Assembly (NCBI GenBank): GCA_024213275.1
Contig: JANAVG010000006.1
Location: 62,001-126,000 of the forward strand
Source: Rossellomorea sp. BNER
GTDB lineage: Bacteria > Bacillota > Bacilli > Bacillales > Bacillaceae_B
Direction of reading: 5' to 3'
Length of the DNA: 64,000 nt
Below, in pieces: positions 43,197 to 51,844 of the stretch. Positions within the stretch are counted from its first letter, which is position 1. Each line of letters begins with the position of its first letter. The notes beneath the pieces are model-generated. The model was not told the DNA's origin. It saw only the letters and a list, made by a program, of their open reading frames with translations, and searched no databases. A program made the position numbers and the translations under genes.

Positions 43197-44474
43197 ATGC
43201 AAAATTTTGTTACCTTTCTTGAGAAGAATTTGTCAGGACCTATGGCAAGGCTTTCAGAACAAAGGCATCTTCAAGCGATCAGGGATGGGGTTATTTCAGC
43301 ATTACCATTTATTATTGTTGGTTCATTCTTCTTAATTCTTGCTTTTCCACCGCTACCAGATGCAGGCGTGTTTGGTGATATTAAGCAATGGGCAGCGGAT
43401 AATATTGTCGAAATTTTAATTCCTTATCGATTAACAATGTTTATCATGACACTCTATATTGCCTTTGGGATCGGATATAACCTCTCGAAAAGCTATAATC
43501 TTGATCCATTATCAGGAGCACAAATTGCGGTTGCAGCATTACTATTAACGGTTACGCCAAAGGCAATAGATGGGGAATGGTTACTCCCAATGACTAATCT
43601 TGGAGGGCATGGATTATTTGTTGCTATGATTGTTTCCATATTAGCAGTAGAAATATTAAGATTCTGTAAGACGAAAAATATAACGATCAAAATGCCGGAG
43701 CAAGTACCTTCTTCGGTATCTAGAAGCTTTGAAGCACTTATTCCTGTAGCGATTGTCATTGTATTGATTTCATTAGTAACTGTTGCCGCTGGTGTTGACC
43801 TTCACCATTTAGTCAATCTAGCAGTAGCCCCACTAGTAACAGCAGGAGATAGTATTTTTGGCGTGTTAGTACCAGTTTTCTTAATTACGTTCTTTTGGTC
43901 ATTTGGTATTCATGGTGTATCTGTTGTTGGAACAGTAGCCCGCCCTCTTTGGGAGGTTTTCCTTGTCAATAATGCCGACGCTGTAGCAAGCGGAGAGGCT
44001 ATTCCACATATTGCGCCTGAAACGTTTTATCAATGGTTCATTTGGATTGGTGGATCTGGAGCCACGCTAGGGTTAGTTTTGGCTATGATATTTTTCTCAA
44101 GGTCAAAGTATTTAAAAGCCCTTGGAAGAACATCGGTTGTTCCTGGAATTTTTAATATAAATGAACCCGTCATTTTCGGTGCGCCGATAGTATTAAATCC
44201 AATCTTAATTATTCCATTTGTAATTACACCGATTATAACAGCATGTCTTTCATACGCCGCGACAGTAGTTGGGTTAGTTTCTCCAACCTATATTATGCCA
44301 CCTTGGACATTACCTGCACCAATTGGGGCATTCTTGGCAACAGGAGGAGATTGGAGAGCAGTTGTTTTAGTCCTTATTAATATCGCTATATCCTTTGCTA
44401 TCTATTTCCCATTCTTTAAAATGTATGATAAAAAAATGACACAATTGGAAGAAAGCGATCAGAAAGCAGCTTGA
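43197..44474 (+). CDS. PTS Lac/cellobiose-family EIIC permease
   Basis: Membrane protein of 425 residues with about ten hydrophobic segments. The typical head is MARLSEQRHLQAIRDGVISALPFIIVGSF-like, with FGIHGVSVVG and the substrate motif FNINEPVIFGAPIVLNP. This family carries disaccharides such as chitobiose, cellobiose and lactose. Linkage to MupG, AnmK and an amino-sugar kinase suggests an amino-sugar disaccharide here. A nested R1 repeat separates it from the small membrane protein downstream. Confidence 0.93.
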   Translation: MQNFVTFLEKNLSGPMARLSEQRHLQAIRDGVISALPFIIVGSFFLILAFPPLPDAGVFGDIKQWAADNIVEILIPYRLTMFIMTLYIAFGIGYNLSKSYNLDPLSGAQIAVAALLLTVTPKAIDGEWLLPMTNLGGHGLFVAMIVSILAVEILRFCKTKNITIKMPEQVPSSVSRSFEALIPVAIVIVLISLVTVAAGVDLHHLVNLAVAPLVTAGDSIFGVLVPVFLITFFWSFGIHGVSVVGTVARPLWEVFLVNNADAVASGEAIPHIAPETFYQWFIWIGGSGATLGLVLAMIFFSRSKYLKALGRTSVVPGIFNINEPVIFGAPIVLNPILIIPFVITPIITACLSYAATVVGLVSPTYIMPPWTLPAPIGAFLATGGDWRAVVLVLINIAISFAIYFPFFKMYDKKMTQLEESDQKAA

Positions 44475-44487
44475 CAATTAAAGTAGA

Positions 44488-44651
44488 ACGGACTATCCCA
44501 TTACCAAGGTGAGGCTGTCTTAAAACCAAGGTGTCTGGAACCATACCTTCAATATATAGAAGAAATGATCAAAACATCTTCTTTATACCGACGAACGTGG
44601 TGGTTCCGGACTCCTTTTGAGACAGCCTCCTCTTATGGGATAGTCCGTTTC
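44488..44651. repeat. Two nested R1 repeats, copy 6
   Basis: Outer arms AACGGACTATCCCAT and ATGGGATAGTCCGTT are perfect 15-bp inverses. Between them lies a complete R1 copy (44511-44630) with its own arms GAGGCTGTCTTAAAA and TTTTGAGACAGCCTC. The word ACCAAGGTG appears both in the outer left arm and inside the inner copy. This indicates insertion of one R1 element into another, or recombination between two. Confidence 0.85.
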
Positions 44652-44677
44652 GGTTCAACGAAAAGGAGTGAAAAGTA

Positions 44678-44968
44678 ATGACCGAGACAGTCATCCCTAA
44701 GCGGATCGGGTTTAAGAGTGTGTTCGTTTTAATAGCATCTTTATCGATCGGTATGTTATTGCTTTCAAAACCACTTATGGATATCGGATTAGCAAAAGAT
44801 TGGAGCATTTTTGGGGCATCGGCCATTTCTGCAGCGGTGGGGTTAATCCTAGTATTATTAAAAATAGAGGGGCCCATCGAGAATCCCGCAGTTAAGAGGA
44901 AAAGAATTGTGTTAGCCATTATTCTCAGTATTGTTCTAAGTTTTGTATTAGCATTTGTCGCAAAATAA
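44678..44968 (+). CDS. Small membrane protein of the PTS operon
   Basis: Protein of 96 residues with three hydrophobic stretches (about 13-30, 44-60 and 76-94) and a basic loop VKRKR. An AAAAGGAG box precedes the ATG. It lies between IIC and the GH4 gene, 17 bp before the latter, so it is co-transcribed. No family is recognised; a role as a small transport accessory is only an inference from position. Confidence 0.7.
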   Translation: MTETVIPKRIGFKSVFVLIASLSIGMLLLSKPLMDIGLAKDWSIFGASAISAAVGLILVLLKIEGPIENPAVKRKRIVLAIILSIVLSFVLAFVAK

Positions 44969-44985
44969 CAGGGGAGGAAATAAAT

Positions 44986-46308
44986 ATGAAGGTGGTTACA
45001 ATAGGCGGGGGATCGAGCTATACTCCTGAATTTGTAGAAGGTTTAATCAATCGTTACGAGGAGCTTCCCGTTAAAGAGCTTTGGTTAGTAGACATTGAGG
45101 AAGGAAAAGAAAAGCTTGAAATCGTCGGCCATTTAGCAAAAAGAATGGTGGAACAGGCAAAAGTCCCAATGACGATTCACCTGACCCTCGATCGTCAAAA
45201 AGCATTAAAAGGCGCCGACTTTGTTACTACTCAAATGAGGGTGGGGCAGCTCGAAGCTAGGATTCTTGATGAGAGACTTCCATTAAAATATGGAATGATT
45301 GGTCAGGAAACAAATGGGGCAGGGGGATTGTTTAAGGGACTTAGAACGATTCCGGTGTTATTAGATATTGCAGCAGAAATGAACCAGTTATGTCCTGATG
45401 CTTGGTTAATCAATTTCACGAACCCTGCCGGAATGGTGACAGAAGCCTTATTGCGTTATGGTCATCATGATAAAGTAGTAGGGGTTTGTAATTTACCTGT
45501 TAATATGCGGATGACGATAGCCAAGCTATTGAATGTGGGGGTAGATAGAGTCCATATTGACTTTGCGGGCTTAAATCATATGGTTTACGGAATAGATGTA
45601 TTTGTTGATGGAGTTTCTGTATTGGATCATGTACTAGAATTAATGAGTGATCCTGAAAAACAAATGTCGATGAAAAACATTGCACCACTCCCGTGGGACG
45701 CTGATTTTATCCGTAGTCTAGGTATCATCCCATGTCCATATCATCGTTACTACTATAAAAAAGATGAAATATTAGAGACGGAGCTTGAGGAATACGAAAC
45801 AGGTACGACTCGTGCGGAAGTGGTTCAAAAATTAGAAAGAGAATTATTTGAATTGTATAAGGATGAGGACTTAAAGGTCAAACCACGACAGTTGGAGCAG
45901 AGAGGGGGAGCCTATTATAGCGATGCTGCCTGTAACCTAATGTCTTCTATCTTTAACGATAAGGGTGATATTCAAACGCTAAATGTTCGGAATGATGGCG
46001 CTATTAAGGACTTACCAATCGAATCAGCTGTAGAAGTTAATTGTGTAGTAACAAAATCAGGCCCTAAGCCAATCGCTGTTGGCGAACTCCCTGTAGCGAT
46101 AAATGGACTTATACAACAAATTAAATCTTTTGAGAGAATAGCAGCCGAAGCCGCAGTGACAGGATCCTATGATATGGCTCTGCTCGCTATGACAATCAAT
46201 CCACTCATTACAAGCGATATTAAAGCCAAGCAGCTTTTGAATGACATGCTTGAAGCACATAAAAAATATCTCCCGCAATTTAAAGAAAGGCTTTATAGTT
46301 CGCTGTGA
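44986..46308 (+). CDS. GH4 6-phospho-beta-glucosidase-like enzyme
   Basis: Protein of 440 residues with the NAD-binding head TIGGGSSYTPEFVEGL. GVCNLP (Cys168) and AGLNHMVYG (His198) are the metal ligands, and MRVGQLEARILDERLPL is typical of the LicH/CelF group. GH4 enzymes cleave 6-phospho-glycosides through an NAD-dependent redox mechanism. In a Lac-PTS operon it would process the phospho-disaccharide delivered by IIC. That makes two candidate phospho-glycosidases for this PTS (the other is MupG). Confidence 0.93.
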   Translation: MKVVTIGGGSSYTPEFVEGLINRYEELPVKELWLVDIEEGKEKLEIVGHLAKRMVEQAKVPMTIHLTLDRQKALKGADFVTTQMRVGQLEARILDERLPLKYGMIGQETNGAGGLFKGLRTIPVLLDIAAEMNQLCPDAWLINFTNPAGMVTEALLRYGHHDKVVGVCNLPVNMRMTIAKLLNVGVDRVHIDFAGLNHMVYGIDVFVDGVSVLDHVLELMSDPEKQMSMKNIAPLPWDADFIRSLGIIPCPYHRYYYKKDEILETELEEYETGTTRAEVVQKLERELFELYKDEDLKVKPRQLEQRGGAYYSDAACNLMSSIFNDKGDIQTLNVRNDGAIKDLPIESAVEVNCVVTKSGPKPIAVGELPVAINGLIQQIKSFERIAAEAAVTGSYDMALLAMTINPLITSDIKAKQLLNDMLEAHKKYLPQFKERLYSSL

Positions 46309-46323
46309 AAGGCGTTATATACT

Positions 46324-46455
46324 AAGGCTGTTTTAGAAAACTTTGTTGCTTTTTCAAAATAGAGTAGTGGTTGATTTCCGCTTCAATCCACTTCTTTATC
46401 GATGGTTTGCTTTCACAAACTCTATTTATAAAACAACAATCTTTAAGAAAAGAGC
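46324..46455. repeat. R2 palindrome repeat, copy 4
   Basis: AAGGCTGTTTTAGAAAACTTTGTTGC and the inverse AAACAACAATCTTTAAGAAAAGAGCC, with internal GTGGTTGATTTCCGC and CCACTTCTTTATCGATGG, which match copies 1 and 2 in inverse orientation. Confidence 0.75.
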
Positions 46456-46466
46456 CTATACTAAAA

Positions 46467-46594
46467 AAGAAGCGGCTATCCCTCAAGGGGTCCGGAACCA
46501 CATTGTCTTTCCGAATACAGAGGATGTTTTGAGGATTTCCTCTAAATATTGAAGTTGTGGTTCCTGACAGCTTGGTTTGGGACTGCCTCTTCCT
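46467..46594. repeat. R1 long-palindrome repeat, copy 7
   Basis: AGAAGCGGCTATCCCTCAAG and the inverse TTTGGGACTGCCTCTTCC, with GGAACCACATTGTC paired to GTTGTGGTTCCTGACAG. It lies 12 bp from R2 copy 4 and 4 bp from the GHL10 stop, as a probable bidirectional terminator. Confidence 0.8.
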
Positions 46595-46598
46595 TTTG

Positions 46599-48161
46599 TT
46601 ATTTCCCCACTCTAATCGTTTTAGCGTCTTTGCTTTCTACTCCAGTTGGGGATATCGATGTCACTCCATAGGTATATTTTTTATCAGAATCAACGGTTTT
46701 GTCTATATAGGTAGTAGTACCTTCTTGTTTGTAAACTACATCAATAATATTTGCCGGATTCTGATAGTCTCCTTCTTTTATCCCCTCAAAACGATAGATA
46801 ACGTATTTTCTTGCATCTGAATGTTTTTTATCATTTATCACAATTTGGATTTCATCGTTTCCTTTTTTCGCCTTAACAGTGTTTGGCTTTTTAGGGATAT
46901 CATGACCATTCCAAGGAGTAGTCGGTGTTAAGGCAGGCGAGTTGTATAGCTCATTTTGGATAATATCAGCATAACCAAGCGGGTTTTCTTGAATTTGTTG
47001 TAAGGAAAAATGCATTTGGCCATTTACAGACTCTTTCTTACGATTATCTTGGATCTGTCCCGGTAATTCATAGGGATTAAACCAAGCTTGGTCAAAGTTG
47101 TCAGCGACTTTATAATCGGCCATTCCAATATAAAGATTTATAGGGTGAGTGTGGTCATACGAGGTAATCTCCTGATTCCACCAATCTAATAGAATAGAAT
47201 AATTTGCAACCTCTAATTCTCTTGACCAATAAATTTGTGGTGTCAAATAATCAATGCTTCCATCCTTTATCCACTGTCTAGTATCAGCATATAAATCATC
47301 ATAGTTTGTTTGACCTGCTTGCGTATTACTTCCTGTTGGGTCATCTGCTATATTTCGCCAAACTCCAAATGGAGAAATGCCAAATTGTACCCATGATTTC
47401 ACCTCTTTAATGGAGGAGTTAATGTCAGACACAAGTTGATTTACATTATCCCGACGCCAATCTTCAATATTTGCAAAAGGCTCCCCATACTCTTCATAGG
47501 TTTTCTGGTCTGGAAATGTCTCTCCTGCTATTTTATATGGATAAAAATAGTCATCCATATGAACAGCCTCAATATCGTAGTTTTGGACTAACTCTACTAC
47601 AGTATCAATCAAGTAATCTTGCACTTCAGGAATACCAGGATTCAAATAATATTGCTTACCGTATTTCAGGACCCAATCTGGATGTTGATGGGCAACATTA
47701 TTGTCCGCAAGATCGCTTATTTCTTGCCCTGGCATTGTAATTCGATACGGGTTAACCCATGCATGGATTTCAATCCCTCGTTGATGGGCTTCAGTGACCA
47801 TGATTTGTAGGGGATCATAGCCAGGATCTGTCCCTTGTGCCTTACCAGTTATGTATGTAGACCATGGTGCTAATTCAGAAGGGTAAAAAGCGTCTGATGT
47901 GGGCTTTACCTGATAGATCACAGTATTGAACCCTTTTACTTTCAATTCATCAAGTGTCCCCTCAACCCATCCAGTATACTCCTGCTTGTTCATCCCCGCT
48001 TTCATATCAATATTTTGTACTATCGCAATCCAAGCTGCCCGCATTTCATGCTTGGGTGAAGATGATGTCGATGCGCTTGTTTTCTCTGGAAGGCTGACAA
48101 TTACCAAGCTAAATAGAAGCGCCATGACGATGCATATCCTCGTTAAACCTAAAGACTTCAT
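46599..48161 (-). CDS. Secreted GHL10-family glycosidase (YngK-like)
   Basis: Protein of 520 residues with a signal peptide (about 1-30, ending near TSAST) and a GHL10/DUF187 TIM-barrel (about 38-360) with RAAWIAIVQNIDM, FNTVIYQVKPTSDAFYPSELAPWS and EAVHMDDYFYPY (likely acidic catalytic residues). A fibronectin-III-like C-terminal domain (about 430-518) follows. B. subtilis YngK is the close model; substrate assignments in the family are thin. Position next to a cell-wall-sugar-like locus hints at glycan release from envelope material. Confidence 0.88.
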   Translation of the reverse strand: MKSLGLTRICIVMALLFSLVIVSLPEKTSASTSSSPKHEMRAAWIAIVQNIDMKAGMNKQEYTGWVEGTLDELKVKGFNTVIYQVKPTSDAFYPSELAPWSTYITGKAQGTDPGYDPLQIMVTEAHQRGIEIHAWVNPYRITMPGQEISDLADNNVAHQHPDWVLKYGKQYYLNPGIPEVQDYLIDTVVELVQNYDIEAVHMDDYFYPYKIAGETFPDQKTYEEYGEPFANIEDWRRDNVNQLVSDINSSIKEVKSWVQFGISPFGVWRNIADDPTGSNTQAGQTNYDDLYADTRQWIKDGSIDYLTPQIYWSRELEVANYSILLDWWNQEITSYDHTHPINLYIGMADYKVADNFDQAWFNPYELPGQIQDNRKKESVNGQMHFSLQQIQENPLGYADIIQNELYNSPALTPTTPWNGHDIPKKPNTVKAKKGNDEIQIVINDKKHSDARKYVIYRFEGIKEGDYQNPANIIDVVYKQEGTTTYIDKTVDSDKKYTYGVTSISPTGVESKDAKTIRVGK

Positions 48162-48399
48162 ACGAATCCCTCTCTTTCAGTTTTTTATTCTTATTGATAA
48201 AACCTTTTCAAGGTGGAATAATATTTCAAAATGTTAATAATTTTCTTGAAATATTATTTCTGATTCTATTATATCGACTCTATTAAAAATGGTACATAGT
48301 TCCATAATCATATAATTTGAATTTTCAGAATAAACATCATGCCATTTGTAACCTAATCTGGGCATAAAGACTTTGGGGAAATAGTGGGGGATTCGATAA

Positions 48400-48464
48400 T
48401 TGTACCAGGCACAGAACCCCCGATTTGTACCTGGTACAAATCGTCTATTTTGTACCAGGTACAA
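48400..48464. repeat. Three GTACCWGGTAC palindromes spaced 25 bp
   Basis: TTGTACCAGGCACA (centre 48407), GATTTGTACC-T-GGTACAAATC (centre 48432) and TTTGTACCAGGTACAA (centre 48457). The centres are exactly 25 bp apart. The second copy is a perfect 21-bp palindrome. They lie in the 485-bp gap between GHL10 and gerB, which otherwise has only a terminator. The 113-residue minus-strand frame across it is not supported. Confidence 0.75.
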
Positions 48465-48573
48465 GATTTGCAAAACACTGTCTTTTAAACTACATAAAAA
48501 TGATATTTGGATGGAAAGAAAGGGGGGAAGGGTAATGTTGAAATGACCTAGAGTTTTTCTATTATATAGAGCC

Positions 48574-48600
48574 AAAAAAACCTTTTCTATTAGGAAAAGG
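48574..48600 (-). terminator. Terminator of the ger operon
   Basis: On the minus strand CCTTTTCC pairs with GAAAAGG around a short loop and is followed by seven T. It lies 47 bp after the gerB stop. Confidence 0.8.
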
Positions 48601-48646
48601 GGTAAGGGCTATAAAGCCTATTTGCATTTTGTAAATTCAACATAGT

Positions 48647-49768
48647 TTAATAAGTTTGATTTTTGCGTTGATGTTTTTTTATTAATTTTTTTATTTTATA
48701 TACACCAAGCAATAATAATGGCAGGGCTAAACCGTAAGTTGCTGCATAGAACAACCAAATTTCTTTATTATACGCTCCAGCTGCCTGAACATTTGGAAAA
48801 ACAATAAGAGAAAGCAAAATTGTAATCATTCCTAAAGGTGTAGTAAATGCACGATAATCCTTTATATTAAATAGATTTACAAATACAACAACCGATACGT
48901 AAAAGTACATTACCGCTCGAATAAAGGTTGTAATCACCCAAATTGCTCCCAGAAAAGCTTCGATACGCATGAGGAAATTCCCTATATTAATTTTTTTGGC
49001 CAAGGCATAACTTGGTGCACTATTATTTGCTGTTAAATGGGGGCCAAGAACTAAGATGTTAAGAAGGATCACAATAATTAAGATAATGCCCCCTATCAAT
49101 GTTCCAATGTAAAATGCTTTTTCTCCTTGTTGCCGTTGATTAATCTGAGAAGGGAAAATCATTAAAAACATAACAGGAGATAAGGAAAACACGCTCACAT
49201 AAAAGAGTGTTGCCCTTATGATCGGTTTGGTTCCTTCTTCTAATACGGGCTGTATGTTTTGTAAATTTGCTTCTGGAAGAATGGCTAATATAAGAAAAGT
49301 AAGTAATAGAACAAATGGGATGAATAAAACCTCTACCGAACGAGTAAAAGCTTCAATGCCAAGTCTTACTGCCATAACAACAACAAGTACAAACAAGATA
49401 TTGATAAAGATTAGTGGAGTTTCAGGCATCCAAAATGTTTTTATAAAATCTCCAACATAAAAAATGATCTCAGCCGCTGTTGAATACGCCCAGAAAAAGA
49501 AGGCAAGATTAATGACCTTTCCAATCCACTTTCCAAAAACCTTTTCAACTACTTGATTTAAAGCAAGATGGGGATACAATCTTCCAATTCTAATATATAA
49601 CCATACTAAAATTAAACCTAAACCTGTACCGATCATTGCTGCAAGCCAGGCATCCTGCTTGGCTAAATCTGCTAGTGGAGAAGGAGTATGTAAAATAACC
49701 GTTCCAACTGAAAATAAGAGAACTAAAATCATAAATTGATGTGCTGATATTTTAAAATTCTCAATCAT
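48647..49768 (-). CDS. Germinant receptor B subunit (GerAB-like permease)
   Basis: Spore inner-membrane protein of 373 residues with ten hydrophobic segments of the GerB/APC fold, opening with ISAHQFMILVLLFSVGTVIL. The B subunit binds the germinant in GerA-type receptors. It is the last gene of a C-A-D-B operon. The germinant cannot be predicted. Confidence 0.93.
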   Translation of the reverse strand: MIENFKISAHQFMILVLLFSVGTVILHTPSPLADLAKQDAWLAAMIGTGLGLILVWLYIRIGRLYPHLALNQVVEKVFGKWIGKVINLAFFFWAYSTAAEIIFYVGDFIKTFWMPETPLIFINILFVLVVVMAVRLGIEAFTRSVEVLFIPFVLLLTFLILAILPEANLQNIQPVLEEGTKPIIRATLFYVSVFSLSPVMFLMIFPSQINQRQQGEKAFYIGTLIGGIILIIVILLNILVLGPHLTANNSAPSYALAKKINIGNFLMRIEAFLGAIWVITTFIRAVMYFYVSVVVFVNLFNIKDYRAFTTPLGMITILLSLIVFPNVQAAGAYNKEIWLFYAATYGLALPLLLLGVYKIKKLIKKHQRKNQTY

Positions 49769-49821
49769 TTTAACACCTAGGTTCCTTTCTAAAGATGGTT
49801 ATTTCTTATAAAGGTATCCTA

Positions 49822-50055
49822 TTACTTCAATAACTTCATCATCACATCACTTAAAGGTTTATAAATAAAAGTGATTAAATCGAGGGGGTTAGGAATTTTC
49901 ACAGCTAAACTTTGAGCTATGCATAACCCCGTTCCAAATACGAGTAAAAAGGAAAACACGATTAATTCCTTCTTCTTTCTTTTCTTCCAGAGGGGTGGAA
50001 CTTCGAAAACAATAATGAGGATGGTCACTAATAGTATTCCAATAATAATCCACAT
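49822..50055 (-). CDS. Small two-TM protein of the germinant receptor operon (D-type)
   Basis: Protein of 77 residues with two hydrophobic helices (about 2-18 and 30-48) separated by PPLWKKRKKKE. Small two-TM D proteins of about this size are encoded in or next to germinant-receptor operons in several Bacillus species, where they modulate germination. Here it lies between the A and B genes with short gaps (58 and 53 bp). Confidence 0.75.
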   Translation of the reverse strand: MWIIIGILLVTILIIVFEVPPLWKKRKKKELIVFSFLLVFGTGLCIAQSLAVKIPNPLDLITFIYKPLSDVMMKLLK

Positions 50056-50113
50056 AACAAACTCCTCCCGAATTATTTATATAACGGTTAGGACATTCCG
50101 CATTATTCTAATG

Positions 50114-51700
50114 TTATATTCTCTCTTTCGGTTTAGGCGGGGGAGTGTCTTCACGCTTTACATTTTTCTGACTAATTAAGCGAGGTCTTGTAGATAATCC
50201 CCAGTGTGGTAAGCGAAATAGAGCATCCTTCTGGTCGGCTCCTATGTACGGAGCAAATGGAGCCATATAAGGTACTCCAAAGGAACGCAAGCTGCATAAA
50301 TGGAGAATAAGAGCGATTAAGCCAATAATTATCCCAAATAATCCAAATGAAGCGGCTAAGCCCATAAATGGGAAGCGTAACATCCTGACAGCTATGGCTA
50401 AGTTAAAAGAACTGACGACAAAGCTGGATATCGCGGTAATGGCTACAACGATTACCATAGCAGCAGATACAATTCCCGCTTCAACAGCGGCAGTCCCAAT
50501 AACCAACGTTCCAACAATTGAAACAGCCTGTCCTACTGCTCTTGGCATTCTAAGTCCTGCTTCTCGTAGGATTTCAAAGGTTACTTCCATCATTAGAGCT
50601 TCTATAAAGGCTGGAAAGGGGACACCTTCTCGTTGGGCAGCCAAACTAATCAAAAGTGGTGTCGGCAGCATTTCCTGATGAAAGGTCGTGAGGGCGATGT
50701 ATAATGATGGACCTAATAATGCGATGATGAACCCTAGAAATCGTAACATCCGAAGTAATGTACTACTATCTGCTCTCTGATAATAGTCATCAGCTGTTTG
50801 AAAAAACTGTACAAAAAGTCCTGGCACAAGTAAGGGGTGTGGAGAACCATCAATCATAATAGCCACCCGGCCTTCTAGTAATGCAGCTGCCGTTACATCA
50901 GGGCGTTCTGTATGAAATATGGTTGGAAAAGGCGTGTAGGTTTCATCTTGAATTAATTCTTCAATATATCCACCGTCTAGTATGCCATCAATATCGATTC
51001 GATTCAGACGCGTTCTGACTTCCTCTACCACTTTTTCATTTGCAATCCCATTAATGAATAAAATAGAAACATCTGTTTTGGTTTCTTTTCCAATTTTCTT
51101 ATTCTCAATCCAAAGGTTTGGATTATTGATCTTGCGCCTTACTAGTGATGTATTCGTCCGTAAACTTTCAGAGAAGGATTCTTTAGGACCTCTAATGGAC
51201 GGTTCATTGGTGTTTTCATTAACACCCCGATCCTTTCCTCCCTTCATACCCACAGAAAGACTTTCATTATAGCCGTCTACAAATATAATGACATTCCCAG
51301 ATAATAAGGATGTAAATAATTCATCATAATTTTCGATATATTTGATACTTCCTACTGTAAGAATCGATTCTTCTAAATAAGTTAAAAAGGAGTTACTATT
51401 TACATTATTCGTAGTGTTAAAGGGTGTTTTTTGTGAATCTAACATTAACGTTTCGAGAATGAAATTTTGAACAGAAGGACTGTCTATCAAACCCTCCGTA
51501 TAGATGACAGCGATACTAGTATTGAAATTCTCACCGATTTTAATGTTTCTAATCGTAATATCATCACTATTTCCTGTTTTATCTTTAATAAATTGGATAT
51601 TATCCTCTAAACTTTCGAAAATCGGTTGTTGCTCCGTACCTTTTGAATTGGTTTTTTGAAAATTGGAGGGAGTCCTACGATTTTTCCTAAACTTTCTCAC
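50114..51700 (-). CDS. Germinant receptor A subunit (GerAA-like)
   Basis: Protein of 528 residues. A polar N-terminal domain (about 1-290), with a GerA-type subdomain repeat, is followed by a membrane region (about 295-490) with VAIMIDGSPHPLLVP just before it and QREGVPFPAFIEALMMEVTFEILREAGLRMPRA-type family consensus. It forms a channel-like oligomer in the spore inner membrane. The tail is basic and Pro-rich (TPPPKPKERI). Confidence 0.94.
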   Translation of the reverse strand: MRKFRKNRRTPSNFQKTNSKGTEQQPIFESLEDNIQFIKDKTGNSDDITIRNIKIGENFNTSIAVIYTEGLIDSPSVQNFILETLMLDSQKTPFNTTNNVNSNSFLTYLEESILTVGSIKYIENYDELFTSLLSGNVIIFVDGYNESLSVGMKGGKDRGVNENTNEPSIRGPKESFSESLRTNTSLVRRKINNPNLWIENKKIGKETKTDVSILFINGIANEKVVEEVRTRLNRIDIDGILDGGYIEELIQDETYTPFPTIFHTERPDVTAAALLEGRVAIMIDGSPHPLLVPGLFVQFFQTADDYYQRADSSTLLRMLRFLGFIIALLGPSLYIALTTFHQEMLPTPLLISLAAQREGVPFPAFIEALMMEVTFEILREAGLRMPRAVGQAVSIVGTLVIGTAAVEAGIVSAAMVIVVAITAISSFVVSSFNLAIAVRMLRFPFMGLAASFGLFGIIIGLIALILHLCSLRSFGVPYMAPFAPYIGADQKDALFRLPHWGLSTRPRLISQKNVKREDTPPPKPKERI

Positions 51701-51844
51701 TATAATCCTCCTAAACCGTTTTTCATCATTATGAGCTTAATTATTTTTTCATAAACTTTATTTTTCCATTCCTTTGATTAAAGATTATAGTAGGGATTAA
51801 ACAATATAGAAGGGAATGTCATTTATTAAACCCGTACAATAATA

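Noticed and set aside
48234..48575. 113-codon minus-strand frame
   Set aside because: Passes through the 25-bp-spaced palindromes, lacks a ribosome site and any family features.
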